Numbered from the stretch's first letter, positions 1-12,734 are shown. The stretch: DNA of 64,000 nucleotides from Rhodocyclales bacterium RIFCSPLOWO2_02_FULL_63_24 (GCA_001828935.1 MHZX01000092.1:50115-114114), one strand, 5' to 3'. The notes: generated from the sequence alone by a model not told the origin. Program-made: numbers and translations.

Positions 1-474
1 CATCCGGCGTTCGCCGTCGAGCCAGTGCCGACTCTTGACGAGGCATTGCGGCTGTGCGCCGCGCTCGGCTTGTGGGCCAACGTGGAAATCAAGCCATCCG
101 TCGGGCAGGAGGCGGCAACCGGCCGCGCCGTCGCGCGCCATGCGGTAGCGGCGCGAGGCAAGTTGTTGCTGTCGTCGTTTTCGTCCCTTGCGCTGTGCGC
201 CACCGCCAATGAAGCGGCCCAACTGCCGCGCGCGCTGCTGGTCGAAGCAATTCCGCTCGATTGGCGCGAGCGCATCGAGGCATCGGGCGCGGGCGCGCTG
301 CATGTCGCGGCGCGGGCGTTGACCGCGGAGGCGCGGGACGCGGTGCTTGCCGCCGGATTTCCGTTGGCCTGTTATACGGTGAATCGGCGCGCCGACGCCG
401 ACCGCTTGTTTGCCATGGGCGTCAGCGCCGTGTTTACGGACAGGCCCGACTTGTGGTTGCCAGCCGAAATGTAA
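1..474 (+). CDS. Glycerophosphodiester phosphodiesterase, C-terminal part (5' end outside window)
   Basis: Frame open from base 1; VEIKPS and C-terminal YTVNRRADADRLFAMGVSAVFTDRPD are typical of the GDPD family. Confidence 0.85.
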   Translation, partial: HPAFAVEPVPTLDEALRLCAALGLWANVEIKPSVGQEAATGRAVARHAVAARGKLLLSSFSSLALCATANEAAQLPRALLVEAIPLDWRERIEASGAGALHVAARALTAEARDAVLAAGFPLACYTVNRRADADRLFAMGVSAVFTDRPDLWLPAEM

Positions 475-575
475 TCGCTGCTTACCACTGCTTACATTTT
501 GCCTGTCAGCGGCGGATTGCCGTCGGCGTTAATCGCAGCATGGGGCCATCCCATTCCAAACATGAGGAGCTATAC

Positions 576-950
576 ATGAAACGCACATCCGGTCTGCTGG
601 TCGCCGTCCTTGCCGCTTTTGCCCTGCCGGTCATGGCACAAACAGCCAAGGATCCCGCTGCCACGCCAGGCATAGACAAGCGTCAGGCCAATCAGCAGCA
701 GCGTATCGAGCAAGGTGTCAAGTCGGGCGAGCTGACCGCAAAGGAAGCGGCCCGTCTGGAGAAGGGCCAGGAACACGTGCAGAAAATGGAGGACAAGGCC
801 AAGGCCGACGGCAAGGTTACGGCCAGGGAACGCGAGCGTCTGCAGCATGCGCAGAACCAGCAGAGCAAGCAGGTTTATCGCGAGAAGCACGACCGCCAGC
901 ATGACCGCAACCACGACGGCAGGAAGGATCGCCCGGCCAGGGCCAGGTAG
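576..950 (+). CDS. Small secreted, highly charged protein with His/Asp/Arg-rich tail, unknown function
   Basis: ATG after GAGG; signal peptide MKRTSGLLVAVLAAFALPVMAQ; KSGELTAKEAARLEKGQ; tail HDRQHDRNHDGRKDRPARAR. Confidence 0.65.
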   Translation: MKRTSGLLVAVLAAFALPVMAQTAKDPAATPGIDKRQANQQQRIEQGVKSGELTAKEAARLEKGQEHVQKMEDKAKADGKVTARERERLQHAQNQQSKQVYREKHDRQHDRNHDGRKDRPARAR

Positions 951-967
951 GTCCGTCGTGCGCCACA

Positions 968-989
968 GGGCCCGCCTTGGCGCGGGCCC
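968..989 (+). terminator. Stem-loop terminator
   Basis: GGGCCCGC-CTTGGC-GCGGGCCC just after the ORF ending at 950. Confidence 0.55.
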
Positions 990-1085
990 TTGTCGTCTCT
1001 ACTGGAAGCGGAGACGGCATCCCGCTGTGGGACGCGCCTTGATCGCGTAAAATCGGCGCTTTGCTTCAACGCCAGCTCGCCTGCC

Positions 1086-3707
<2,622 letters not shown>

Positions 3708-3757
3708 TATCCTGTGGCCGCGCGGCCACACGTCGTTCGGCTGCGGCGTAAGGCCTG

Positions 3758-6355
3758 CTACGCCTGCGACAGGCGTCCGCTTTCTCCACCAGGCGCGCAT
3801 ATCACCGGCGAAGGCCGGCTGATATGGTAGCCCTGTGCGTAATCGATGCCCAAACGGCACACCTCGGCCAGGGTTTCGCCGTCCTCGACATATTCGGCAA
3901 TGGTCTTGACGCGCAATTCCTTGGCCAGGGTGACGATACTCTTGACGAAGGCCAGGTAGACCTCGTCGGTCAGCATGTTCCTGATGAACTCGCCTTCGAT
4001 CTTGATGTAATCGACGGGGAAACGCTTGATGTATTGGAACGATGAAAAGCCGGACCCGAAGTCGTCGATCGCAAAGCTGAAGCCCTGCAGCTTGATGTCG
4101 AGCACGAACTTTTCCAGCAGACTGAGGTTGCTGACGGTTTCCCGTTCGGTGATCTCGAACACGATGCGGCTCGGCGCGATGTCGAAATCCATCGCCAGCC
4201 GATGCACCCGCGCCACGAATTCGCCGACGATGAGCGCCTTGGGCGAGAGATTGATGAACAGCATGCCGCGGTAGCCCTGTTCGCTGATCTGCCGGAAAGC
4301 TTTCTCGATCAACTGGTAGTCCATCTTGTGGGCAATGCCCATGGTCTCGGCTTCGGTGATGAAATCGTTGGCGGTGACGATCTTGTCGTCCAACTGGATG
4401 CGCATCAGCAGTTCGTGGATCACGATCTCGCCGCTCGCCGCAGCGCAGATGGGCTGGAAGTAGGGAATGATCCGTTTTTGGTCCAGGGCGTTCTGGATCA
4501 TGACGATTTTCTGGCCGGCCTGGCGGAATACTTCCGCCATTTCATCTTCGCTGGGAATCGCGATGGCGTTTTTCCCCAATCTCTTGGCCTTGTACATCAT
4601 GTTGTCGGCGACGAGGAAGAGGTCCTTCGGATTGTCGCCATGATTCGGGCTGATGGCGATTCCGATCGAGGTGGTGGCCTTGATCTTCTGGCCATCCGGC
4701 GTTTCGACCGAAAAAGCGTCGAGCATCTCCGCGATCCGTTGCGCGACCATGTGGGCCTGGGTATCGTCGGCTTCCGGCAGGATGATGCAAAACTCGTCGC
4801 CGCCGTAACGCGCCAGCAAATCGCCGTTTCTCAGCGCGTTGTGCAGCAGCCCGGCGAATGCCTGCAGGAAGGAGTCGCCGAAGTGGTGGCCATAGCGGTC
4901 GTTGATCGTCTTGAAGTTGTCCAGGTCGGCCATCAACACGGCAAATTGTTGGTTATGCCGCTTCGAGCGGCTAACCTCGTAGCCCAGCAATTCCCAGAAC
5001 ATGCGCTGGTTGTAGAGGTCGGTCAGCGGGTCGCGCGTGGCGTAGTGCTCCAGATCGTTGGTGTACTTGTAGATTGCCTTGACCGATCCGACCAGGTTGA
5101 GCAGCGTGGTGAGGATGCTGCCGATGACCATGTAGCGCACGTCGTCCATGGCCAGTGCCGATTGCACGCCGATGCCGACGATGCCGCCGATTTTCGGGGT
5201 GTCCAGCAGCAGCGACTTGGTTTTAAGCTCGATGTCCTGCGCGCTCAGTTCGGGTAGCCGGGCATTTTCATTGGCGATGTTGTGGGCAATATTCTGGACC
5301 GTGCCTTCACCGAAGAACGGATGCTCGCCGAGCTGCTTGCGCAGAACCTTCTCGAAGATCTGGATGGTTTCGGCGGACGGCGTGGCATACCAGAATATCT
5401 CGCACTCATAGGCCTCTTCCTCGACGCGAAATATCGTTACCAGTGCGTAGGCATCGATGATCGGATGGATGTCCAGCAGCAGACCCTTGACGAACTCGCG
5501 CCAGTCGCGCACGACGTCCGAGGTGATGATGAATTTTTCGAGCAGCCTGATCTCGAATTCGAGGACGTCCTTATCGACTGCGACGCCCTTCATCTTCTCC
5601 ACCAGCAGGGCGACGTCATCGAAGGTCTTGTTGAATTCCTCGAAGCCGAAATTGATCCGGCGGATATCGAACTGGTCGAAGTCGCGGATGGTATTGACCG
5701 CCTCCACCTTGCCGCGGAACAGGTCTACCGAGCGCTTGATCTTCCTCGCGGCAAATGCCGACACCGCTCCGGCGACCAGCAAGACCAGCAAACCCAGGCC
5801 GAGGAACAGCCCGACGTAATAGGTGCGGACCCTTGCGGTCACCGTTTGCAGGTTGTGCTGGATGGCAATCGCGCCGAGCAGTTCGCCTTCCTTGGCATTG
5901 CTATGGCAGCGCAGGCATTCGCCTTGCGCCACGACCGGGAAGGCATAGCGGACATGCCGGTCGGTCTTGAGCGCGGATTCCTCGCCGCTGCTCAGGCTAG
6001 GCTGCATTTCCTCTGCCAGCGGCGATGAGGGCATCACGCCGAACAAGGTTTCCACGGATTTGGTGCGATAGAAAGCGACCTGGTCCAGCGTGCTGGAAAA
6101 ACCCGATTTGCTGAGGGCGGCTACTTCGTTCAGTTGCTGGCGCGAGCCGCCGCTGCGGAGGACCTGATAAAGGGCCGCATGGTTGTGGCGGGAAATTTCC
6201 CTCGACGTTTCCAGCGTCCGTTCCTCCAGCAACTTTTCATAGAGCAGGGAAGAAGCCAGTGTCGCGCCAAGAAACACGAGCAAGGCGACCGCAACCGTGG
6301 CAGAAAATACGAAGCCCTTGAGCGTGTTGAGCAACTGCAAGATTTTTGTGTACAT
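3758..6355 (-). CDS. Membrane GGDEF-EAL protein with DUF3365/Tll0287-like periplasmic heme-binding sensor
   Basis: CLRCH heme motif flanked by TM helices; RNGD I-site and YGGDEF; EAL domain signatures FINLSPKAL, EITERE, DDFGSGFSS. Confidence 0.9.
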   Translation of the reverse strand: MYTKILQLLNTLKGFVFSATVAVALLVFLGATLASSLLYEKLLEERTLETSREISRHNHAALYQVLRSGGSRQQLNEVAALSKSGFSSTLDQVAFYRTKSVETLFGVMPSSPLAEEMQPSLSSGEESALKTDRHVRYAFPVVAQGECLRCHSNAKEGELLGAIAIQHNLQTVTARVRTYYVGLFLGLGLLVLLVAGAVSAFAARKIKRSVDLFRGKVEAVNTIRDFDQFDIRRINFGFEEFNKTFDDVALLVEKMKGVAVDKDVLEFEIRLLEKFIITSDVVRDWREFVKGLLLDIHPIIDAYALVTIFRVEEEAYECEIFWYATPSAETIQIFEKVLRKQLGEHPFFGEGTVQNIAHNIANENARLPELSAQDIELKTKSLLLDTPKIGGIVGIGVQSALAMDDVRYMVIGSILTTLLNLVGSVKAIYKYTNDLEHYATRDPLTDLYNQRMFWELLGYEVSRSKRHNQQFAVLMADLDNFKTINDRYGHHFGDSFLQAFAGLLHNALRNGDLLARYGGDEFCIILPEADDTQAHMVAQRIAEMLDAFSVETPDGQKIKATTSIGIAISPNHGDNPKDLFLVADNMMYKAKRLGKNAIAIPSEDEMAEVFRQAGQKIVMIQNALDQKRIIPYFQPICAAASGEIVIHELLMRIQLDDKIVTANDFITEAETMGIAHKMDYQLIEKAFRQISEQGYRGMLFINLSPKALIVGEFVARVHRLAMDFDIAPSRIVFEITERETVSNLSLLEKFVLDIKLQGFSFAIDDFGSGFSSFQYIKRFPVDYIKIEGEFIRNMLTDEVYLAFVKSIVTLAKELRVKTIAEYVEDGETLAEVCRLGIDYAQGYHISRPSPVICAPGGESGRLSQA

Positions 6356-6404
6356 ATCCGTTGGACTGGCCTGTAGCTAGAGGTCCGCCCGCATCCCGAC
6401 GCAG

Positions 6405-7655
6405 CTAGGCGTCATTTTCGCGGCCGATGTTGTTGGCCCAGGCCAGCGCCTGCGCCAGGCAGGTGTTGATGGTCGTGGCATCAAAGCCGGGCAACTGCTG
6501 GGTGATTGCCGAGCAGGTCGGGCCGTCGCCCGCCTCCAACGCTTCGGTCAGTTTGAGCATGGTGCCCAGTTCGCCATTGCGGACCTCAAGCGCTTCGCGC
6601 ACGCTGCCTGGAATCTCGATGCCGCGCAGTATCTCCTCAAGACTGACGCTCATCAGCGTCGGCATCAGCGACATGATTCCGGTCATGAAGGCCATATCCT
6701 CGAAATCGCTGCGGCCAGGGTGCAACTTGCCGGCCAGGAGTTCCATCAGGCGGCCGCGCGATGCCGCCAATTGCAGCAGGGGACTGACCACCCGGTTACC
6801 CGACGGATTGGTGTAGAGCAGCAGTTGCAGCCAGCGCTGCAACTGACGGCGGCCGAGGATGGTGATGGCGTGGCGGATCGAGGTAACCTTGGTGCGGATG
6901 CCGGTGGCCGCTGAATTGGTCAGCCGCATCAGGTTGATCGTCAGCCCGGGCTCGGTTTTCAGCACGGCTTCGAGTTGCGGCGTTTCGGCGTCTTCCAGCA
7001 CCAGGCCGAGCAGCCGCATCAGCGAGAGCTGCGAGTGTCCGAGCTTCTTGCCGGCGATGATGGTCGGCTTGGCAAAATAGTAGCCTTGGAAATAGGTGTA
7101 GCCCAGCGCGTGGCAGGTGTCGGCCAATTCGCGCGAGTCGACTTTCTCGGCCAGCAGTTTGAGCGGCCATTTCTGCAACGCTTTCGTGGTGGTTGCCAGG
7201 CCCGCTGCATCGAGCGGCATCAGGTCGACCTTGACGATTTCCACCAGGTCGAGCAGCGGCCGGAACTTGTCTTCGTAATTGACGAAATCGTCGAGCGCCA
7301 GCGTATAGCCGAGCGCCTTGAGCGTCTTGCAGCGCTCGATAATCTCGGTGGTGACCTCGACGGTTTCCAGCACCTCCAGCACGATCTTGTCGGAAGGCAG
7401 GGCTTCCAGCAGGTCGGATAGCAGCAGGCTGTCGTCGCAGTTGATGAAGCCTTTGTAAGGGCCCAGCGCCTGCTCCACGCCGAGATCGGCAAAGGCGTGG
7501 CTGATCACGGCGGCGGAGGCCTGCAGATCATCCTGCACCTCGGCCGTGTTCCTTTGCCGGCCGCTGCGGAACAGCAGTTCGTAGGCAAACAGCTCGTGGC
7601 TGCGGCCGAGAATGGGCTGCCGGCCAATGAAGATTTCTTCGCCGCGATCAGGCAT
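6405..7655 (-). CDS. EAL-HDOD (YuxH-like) signalling protein
   Basis: Degenerate EAL (AYELLFRSG) followed by HDOD domain (LMRLTNSAATGIRTKVTSIRHAITILGRRQLQRWLQLLL). Confidence 0.88.
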   Translation of the reverse strand: MPDRGEEIFIGRQPILGRSHELFAYELLFRSGRQRNTAEVQDDLQASAAVISHAFADLGVEQALGPYKGFINCDDSLLLSDLLEALPSDKIVLEVLETVEVTTEIIERCKTLKALGYTLALDDFVNYEDKFRPLLDLVEIVKVDLMPLDAAGLATTTKALQKWPLKLLAEKVDSRELADTCHALGYTYFQGYYFAKPTIIAGKKLGHSQLSLMRLLGLVLEDAETPQLEAVLKTEPGLTINLMRLTNSAATGIRTKVTSIRHAITILGRRQLQRWLQLLLYTNPSGNRVVSPLLQLAASRGRLMELLAGKLHPGRSDFEDMAFMTGIMSLMPTLMSVSLEEILRGIEIPGSVREALEVRNGELGTMLKLTEALEAGDGPTCSAITQQLPGFDATTINTCLAQALAWANNIGRENDA

Positions 7656-9031
7656 CAGAAATCCGTGTCGATACCCGGCCAGACTGCGCCAAGCGCGCTC
7701 TTGAATTCCTTCTGAATGCGGGCCAGCGCCGCCTGGGTGTCGGCCTCGAAGCGCAACACCACGACCGGCGTGGTATTCGAGGCACGGACCAGGCCAAAGC
7801 CGTCGGCATACTCGGCACGCACGCCGTCGATAGTGATCAACTCGCGTGCACCGGGAAAGCGTCCCTCGCGCTGCAACCTGGCGACCAGCGCATGAGGCTC
7901 GCCTTCCTGCATCTTGATGTTGAGTTCCGGCGTCGAGATAGCGTTGGGCAGATTCTTCAGCGGCCAGTTGGCATCGTTCCAGCGCGAGACGATTTCAAGC
8001 AGCCGGGCGCCCGTATAAAGTGCATCGTCGAAGCCGAACCAGCGTTCCTTGAAGAACATGTGGCCGCTCATCTCGCCGGCCAGCGGCGCGCCGGTTTCCT
8101 TCAGCTTGGTCTTGATCAGGGCATGGCCGGTATTCCACATCAGCGGCCGGCCGCCCTGGTAACGAATTGATTCCGCCACCCAGCGCGAGCATTTCACGTC
8201 ATAGATGATTTGCGCGCCAGGATTGCGCGTCAGCACGTCGGCGGCGAACAGCATCAACTGACGGTCGGGGAAAATGATTTCGCCGTCCTTGGTGACCACG
8301 CCCAGCCGGTCGCCATCGCCGTCGAAGGCCAGCCCCAGTTCGGCATCGGTCTCGCGCAAGGCGCGCTGCAGGTCGACCAGGTTTTCCGGCTTGGACGGGT
8401 CCGGATGATGATTGGGAAAGTTGCCATCGACCTCGCAGAACAGCGGAACCACCGTGCAGCCCATGCGGCGGAAGAGCTCAGGCGCGATGCTGCCGGCCAC
8501 GCCGTTGCCGCAATCGACGACGATCTTCAGCGGCCGCGAGAGCTTCACGTCATCGACGATGCGATCGATATAGGCTTGGCGCACATTGGCGTGGCGCACG
8601 AAGCCGTGGCCTTCGCAATAGTCGGCGCTGGCGATACGGCGGCGCAGATCCTGGATCATCGCGCCGTAAAGCGTCTGGCCGCCCAGCACCATCTTCAGTC
8701 CGTTGTATTCCGGCGGATTGTGGCTGCCGGTGACCGAGACGCAACTGTCGGTGCCCAACTCATGCGCCGCGAAATAGGTCATCGGCGTCGGCACCCGGCC
8801 GATGTCGATCACGTCGATGCCGGTCTGCGTCATGCCGTGGGCCAGCGCACTCGACAACTCGGGGCCGGAGAGGCGGCCGTCGCGACCGATGACGATTGCC
8901 TTGAGGCCGCGCGCGCAGGCCTCGCTGCCCAGCGCCATGCCGATCTGGCGTACCGTCTCCGCGGTCAGTGTGCTGCGCACGATGCCGCGAATATCGTAGG
9001 CCTTGAAAATCTCGGGTGCCGGAGTTTGCAT
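7655..9031 (-). CDS. Phosphomannomutase/phosphoglucomutase
   Basis: FKAYDIRGIV, SVTGSHNPPEYNG active-site serine loop, FDGDGDRLG metal loop. Confidence 0.95.
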   Translation of the reverse strand: MQTPAPEIFKAYDIRGIVRSTLTAETVRQIGMALGSEACARGLKAIVIGRDGRLSGPELSSALAHGMTQTGIDVIDIGRVPTPMTYFAAHELGTDSCVSVTGSHNPPEYNGLKMVLGGQTLYGAMIQDLRRRIASADYCEGHGFVRHANVRQAYIDRIVDDVKLSRPLKIVVDCGNGVAGSIAPELFRRMGCTVVPLFCEVDGNFPNHHPDPSKPENLVDLQRALRETDAELGLAFDGDGDRLGVVTKDGEIIFPDRQLMLFAADVLTRNPGAQIIYDVKCSRWVAESIRYQGGRPLMWNTGHALIKTKLKETGAPLAGEMSGHMFFKERWFGFDDALYTGARLLEIVSRWNDANWPLKNLPNAISTPELNIKMQEGEPHALVARLQREGRFPGARELITIDGVRAEYADGFGLVRASNTTPVVVLRFEADTQAALARIQKEFKSALGAVWPGIDTDF

Positions 9032-9061
9032 GGCGGATCAGGTCGAGTGGCAGAAGAGAAA

Positions 9062-10051
9062 TTATCGCACGCCGCCAGGGACAGGCATATATGCGGAAAA
9101 GTGCGTCAGCAATCGCGCCGGCAGCCAGTCGATGCGGCCGGGCAGGGTGCCGTGGACGAAGCCGACATGGCCGCCGTGGGGATGGATTTCCAGTCGCGCC
9201 GCGGCGGACAAAGCTTCGCGGCGCGGCAATGCCGTTGCCGGCAGGAACGGGTCGTTGGCGGCATGCAGTAGCAACGTCGGCGCGCGGATGGCGCCTACCA
9301 TGGGGCCGGCGCTGCTGCGCGCGTAGTAGTCGTCGGCGTCGGCAAAGCCATGCAGCGGCGCCGTGACGGCATCGTCGAAATCGCGCAAGGTACGCGCCGC
9401 CAGCGCACGGCGAAGGTCCACGCGGCCCGGGAAACGGCGCTCCTTGGCCAGCGCCGCAGGAATCAGCGTGCGCAGGAAATGCCGGGCATAGATCAAATTG
9501 AAGCCGGAGGAAAGCGCCGTGTTGGCCGCCGCCAGATCCAGCGGCGCGCTCACCGCCGCTGCCGCATTGACCACACGCGAGGCCAGGCTGCCCTGTTCTG
9601 CCAGCCATTTCAGCAGGGCATTGCCGCCCAGCGAAACTCCGGCAGCGAACAGCGCCGGATAGCCGCGCGCCTGAAGGCGGCGCAGGATCCAGTCGATCTC
9701 CGCCGAGTCGCCCGAATGATAGGCGCGCGGCAGGCGGTTCGGCTCGCCCGAGCAGCCGCGAAAATGCACTACCACGCCCTGCCAGCCGCGCTGCGCCACG
9801 GCATGCATCAGGCGTCGTGCGTAGTGGCTGCGCGAACTGCCTTCGAGGCCATGGAACAAGACCACGCACGGCGCCTCGGCATGCCCGGCGATCCAGTCGA
9901 GGTCTATGAAGTCGCCGTCGGGAGTATCCCAGCGCTCGCGCCTGTAGCTTGGCAGCGGACCTTTGATCAGCAACGGCCAGATGGTTTGCGGGTGGCTGCC
10001 GGGCAGCCACGCCGGCGCACGGTAATGGGGGCCCGTCATGGCCGGGCTCAA
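9062..10051 (-). CDS. YheT-like alpha/beta hydrolase
   Basis: CVVLFHGLEGSSRSHYAR, AAGVSLGGNALLKWLAEQG nucleophile elbow. Confidence 0.88.
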   Translation of the reverse strand: MSPAMTGPHYRAPAWLPGSHPQTIWPLLIKGPLPSYRRERWDTPDGDFIDLDWIAGHAEAPCVVLFHGLEGSSRSHYARRLMHAVAQRGWQGVVVHFRGCSGEPNRLPRAYHSGDSAEIDWILRRLQARGYPALFAAGVSLGGNALLKWLAEQGSLASRVVNAAAAVSAPLDLAAANTALSSGFNLIYARHFLRTLIPAALAKERRFPGRVDLRRALAARTLRDFDDAVTAPLHGFADADDYYARSSAGPMVGAIRAPTLLLHAANDPFLPATALPRREALSAAARLEIHPHGGHVGFVHGTLPGRIDWLPARLLTHFSAYMPVPGGVR

Positions 10052-10473
10052 TGCAGGATGCGCGGCGCCTCGGCGATACTGTTCGGCGGTACCGGCGAGG
10101 CGTGGTGAGCGACCATGCGCCAGCCCAGGGCGCCGCGCACATAGATATTGGTGGCGGCCACCGGTGCGCTCAGGTTCTCGTCGTCGAGACTGGCGATATG
10201 TTCCAGCAGGGTGCTGACCATGGCGAAGGGCGTGGTCACTGCGGTTTGCTGCGACAGGCGCACGCTGAGCCGTCTGCCGTTGGCGAAGACGTGCTGCCAG
10301 GCTTCGCGAATCATCGTGTAGCCGACCAGGCGCGGTCCGCCCGGGTGCACGCAGACCACTTCTTCGTCTTCGGCCCAGACGGCCATCATGGCGTCGATAT
10401 CGCAGCGTTCGAGCGCCTCGTAGAAAGCGGCTTCGACGTCTTGCGGGCTGGCAAAGATTTTCGCGTTGGGCAC
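10048..10473 (-). CDS. SnoaL/NTF2-like (DUF4440-type) protein
   Basis: FYEALERCDIDAMMAVWAEDEEVVCVHPGGPRLVGY. Confidence 0.75.
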   Translation of the reverse strand: MPNAKIFASPQDVEAAFYEALERCDIDAMMAVWAEDEEVVCVHPGGPRLVGYTMIREAWQHVFANGRRLSVRLSQQTAVTTPFAMVSTLLEHIASLDDENLSAPVAATNIYVRGALGWRMVAHHASPVPPNSIAEAPRILH

Positions 10474-10494
10474 GGTCAGATGACAGGCGACGTT

Positions 10495-11538
10495 TCAGGG
10501 GCCGCTGATGCCGGCTTTATACGCCTCCGGCGCAGCGTTTGAAGCCAGAAGTTGCTCATTGATGGTCGCTGCCACTTGCTGCGGCTCAATTCCGTTGAGG
10601 CAGTCGAAGTGCCCCAGCGGGCATTCGCGCTGGAAGCAGGGACTGCAGGGCAGGCTTCTGGAAACAATTTTCGCATGTGGCGACAGCGGCGGGGTATAGG
10701 TCGGCGAGGACGATCCATAGAGCGCCACGAGATGGCGTCCCAGCGCGGCGGCCACGTGCATCAGGCCGGAGTCGTTGCTGACCACGCAGCGGGCGGAGGC
10801 GATCAGGTCGATGGCTTGTTCCAGGCTGCTGCGACCGCACAGGTTGAGCGCCGCGCCTTGCGCCAGCGCGGATATTTCGTCGCCGACGGCGGCATCCTTG
10901 GCCGACCCGACCAGCCATACCGGCTGCTGCGACGTTGCCACGAGCCGCGCCAGCGCCGCATAGTGTTGCGCCGGCCAGCGCTTGGCGGGGCCGTACTCGG
11001 CACCGGGACAGAAGATCACCGGTGCGGCATCGGGGGGCAGATGCAAGGCACGCCTAACTGCTTGCTGCTGTTCGGTCGTCGAATTCAGGCGCGGCAGCGG
11101 CAGGCTGTCCGGCAAGGGACCCGCCAACGAGGCATAGCGCTGCACCAGTTGCGGATGGCGGGCGACGTCGAGCCGATGACGCTCGTTGAGCAGCAGGTAG
11201 CGCGCTTCACCCTGATAGCCGATGCGGCGGGCAATGCCGGCAAAGAAGGGAATCAGCGCCGACTTCCAGGAGTTCGGCAGGACATAGGCCTGCTGATAGT
11301 CGGCGCTGGCGAGACGGCGGCCCAGCGCGCGGCGCATGCCAAAATTGAATTCACCGTGGCGAAACGGGTTGATGATGACCGCATCGACCTCGGCCATGCG
11401 CGCCAGCAACGGCGCCGACCAATCCGGCGCCAGGACATCGATGCGGGCGGCTGGATGCTTGCGTTTGAGCAATACCAGGAGCGGCTGGGCGAGAATCGTG
11501 TCGCCGATCCAGGACGGAGCGACGACCAGTATCTTCAT
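10495..11538 (-). CDS. waaF: ADP-heptose:LPS heptosyltransferase II
   Basis: MKILVVAPSWIGDTILAQPLL; FCPGAEYGPAKRWPAQHYAALA; VVSNDSGLMHVAAALG. Confidence 0.95.
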   Translation of the reverse strand: MKILVVAPSWIGDTILAQPLLVLLKRKHPAARIDVLAPDWSAPLLARMAEVDAVIINPFRHGEFNFGMRRALGRRLASADYQQAYVLPNSWKSALIPFFAGIARRIGYQGEARYLLLNERHRLDVARHPQLVQRYASLAGPLPDSLPLPRLNSTTEQQQAVRRALHLPPDAAPVIFCPGAEYGPAKRWPAQHYAALARLVATSQQPVWLVGSAKDAAVGDEISALAQGAALNLCGRSSLEQAIDLIASARCVVSNDSGLMHVAAALGRHLVALYGSSSPTYTPPLSPHAKIVSRSLPCSPCFQRECPLGHFDCLNGIEPQQVAATINEQLLASNAAPEAYKAGISGP

Positions 11539-11586
11539 GCCCGCAGTATGCTTTGCACGCCCGTGACGCCGCCTTGCGGGCAGGCG

Positions 11587-11799
11587 TCAGTGATGGCCCT
11601 TGGGGCGCTCGCCGGTAAAGCGGTACAGTGTGCCGCAATAGGGGCAGGCGGCCTCGCCCGAGGCGCTCTTCAGAACGTCGATGAAAACCCGCGGATGGCG
11701 GGCCCACAAGGGTGCTCCGGGGCGCGGGCAGGCCAGCGGCAGATCGTGGGCGGTGACGGCGATCTGGCGCTGGGATTCGTCGAGAGTGGACATGTTCAA
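11587..11799 (-). CDS. zf-CHCC zinc-finger domain protein
   Basis: LACPRPGAPLWARHPRVFIDV...ACPYCGTLYRF, located between waaF and ilvE. Confidence 0.85.
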   Translation of the reverse strand: MNMSTLDESQRQIAVTAHDLPLACPRPGAPLWARHPRVFIDVLKSASGEAACPYCGTLYRFTGERPKGHH

Positions 11800-11813
11800 C
11801 CTCTGGATTTCGA

Positions 11814-12734
11814 TTAAATGTAGCTGAGCCAGTCGGCGTGGGCGGGCACCTTGCCATTGACCACATCGAAGAACAGGCTTTGGATCTTGGCCGTGATCGG
11901 GCCGCGGCTGCCGGCGCCGATGCGGCGGTTGTCGAGTTCGCGGATCGGCGTGACTTCCGCCGCGGTACCGGTGAAGAAGGCTTCGTCGGCGATGTAGATG
12001 TCGTCGCGCGTGAGGCGCTTGGCGATCACTTGGTAGCCGAGTTCCGCCGCCAGGGTGATCACCGTGTTGCGGGTGATGCCCATCAGCGCCGAGGCGATCT
12101 CGGGTTCGTAGATCGCGCCGTCCTTGATCACGAACAGGTTCTCGCCCGCGCCCTCGGCAACGAAGCCGTCGACGTCGAGCAGCAGGGCCTCGTCGTAGCC
12201 GTCTTCGGTGGCTTCCATGTTGGCCAGGATCGAGTTGGCATAGGTGCCGGCAAACTTGGCGCGTGCCATGTTGACGTTCACATGGTGCCGCGAGTAGCTG
12301 GAGGTTTTGACGCGGATGCCTTTCTCCATGCCTTCCTCGCCGAGATAGGCGCCCCAGGGCCAGGCCGCGATCGAGACATGCGTCTGGGCGCCGCGCGGGC
12401 TGACGCCCATTTTTTCCGAGCCGTAGAAGGCGATCGGCCGCAGATAGCAGGATTCGAGCTTGTTGCTGCGCACGACTTCCTTGTGCGCTTCGATCAGGGT
12501 GGCCTTGTCGTAGGGCATCGGCATGCGGTAGATGTGCGCCGAGTTGAACAGCCGGTCGGTATGTTCCTTGAGGCGAAAGATCGCCGTGCCGGAGACCGTC
12601 TTGTAGGCCCGCACGCCCTCGAACACGGCGAGGCCATAGTGCAGCGAATGGGTCAGCACATGGGTGGTGGCGTCGCGCCAGGGCACGAGCTTGCCGTCGT
12701 ACCAGATGAAGCCGTCACGGTCGGCCATGGACAT
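11814..12734 (-). CDS. ilvE: Branched-chain amino acid aminotransferase
   Basis: MSMADRDGFIWYDGKLVPWRDATTHVLTHSLHYGLAVFEGVRAYKT; start shortened from the ORF at 12791. Confidence 0.95.
   Translation of the reverse strand: MSMADRDGFIWYDGKLVPWRDATTHVLTHSLHYGLAVFEGVRAYKTVSGTAIFRLKEHTDRLFNSAHIYRMPMPYDKATLIEAHKEVVRSNKLESCYLRPIAFYGSEKMGVSPRGAQTHVSIAAWPWGAYLGEEGMEKGIRVKTSSYSRHHVNVNMARAKFAGTYANSILANMEATEDGYDEALLLDVDGFVAEGAGENLFVIKDGAIYEPEIASALMGITRNTVITLAAELGYQVIAKRLTRDDIYIADEAFFTGTAAEVTPIRELDNRRIGAGSRGPITAKIQSLFFDVVNGKVPAHADWLSYI

Noticed and set aside
261-575. N-terminal extension of the ORF 261-950
   Set aside because: Overlaps the GDPD coding end in another frame; signal peptide and RBS support a start at 576
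3713-3730. TGTGGCCGCGCGGCCACA palindrome after alaS as a terminator
   Set aside because: No T tract and perfect GC palindromes are frequent at this GC content; left uncalled
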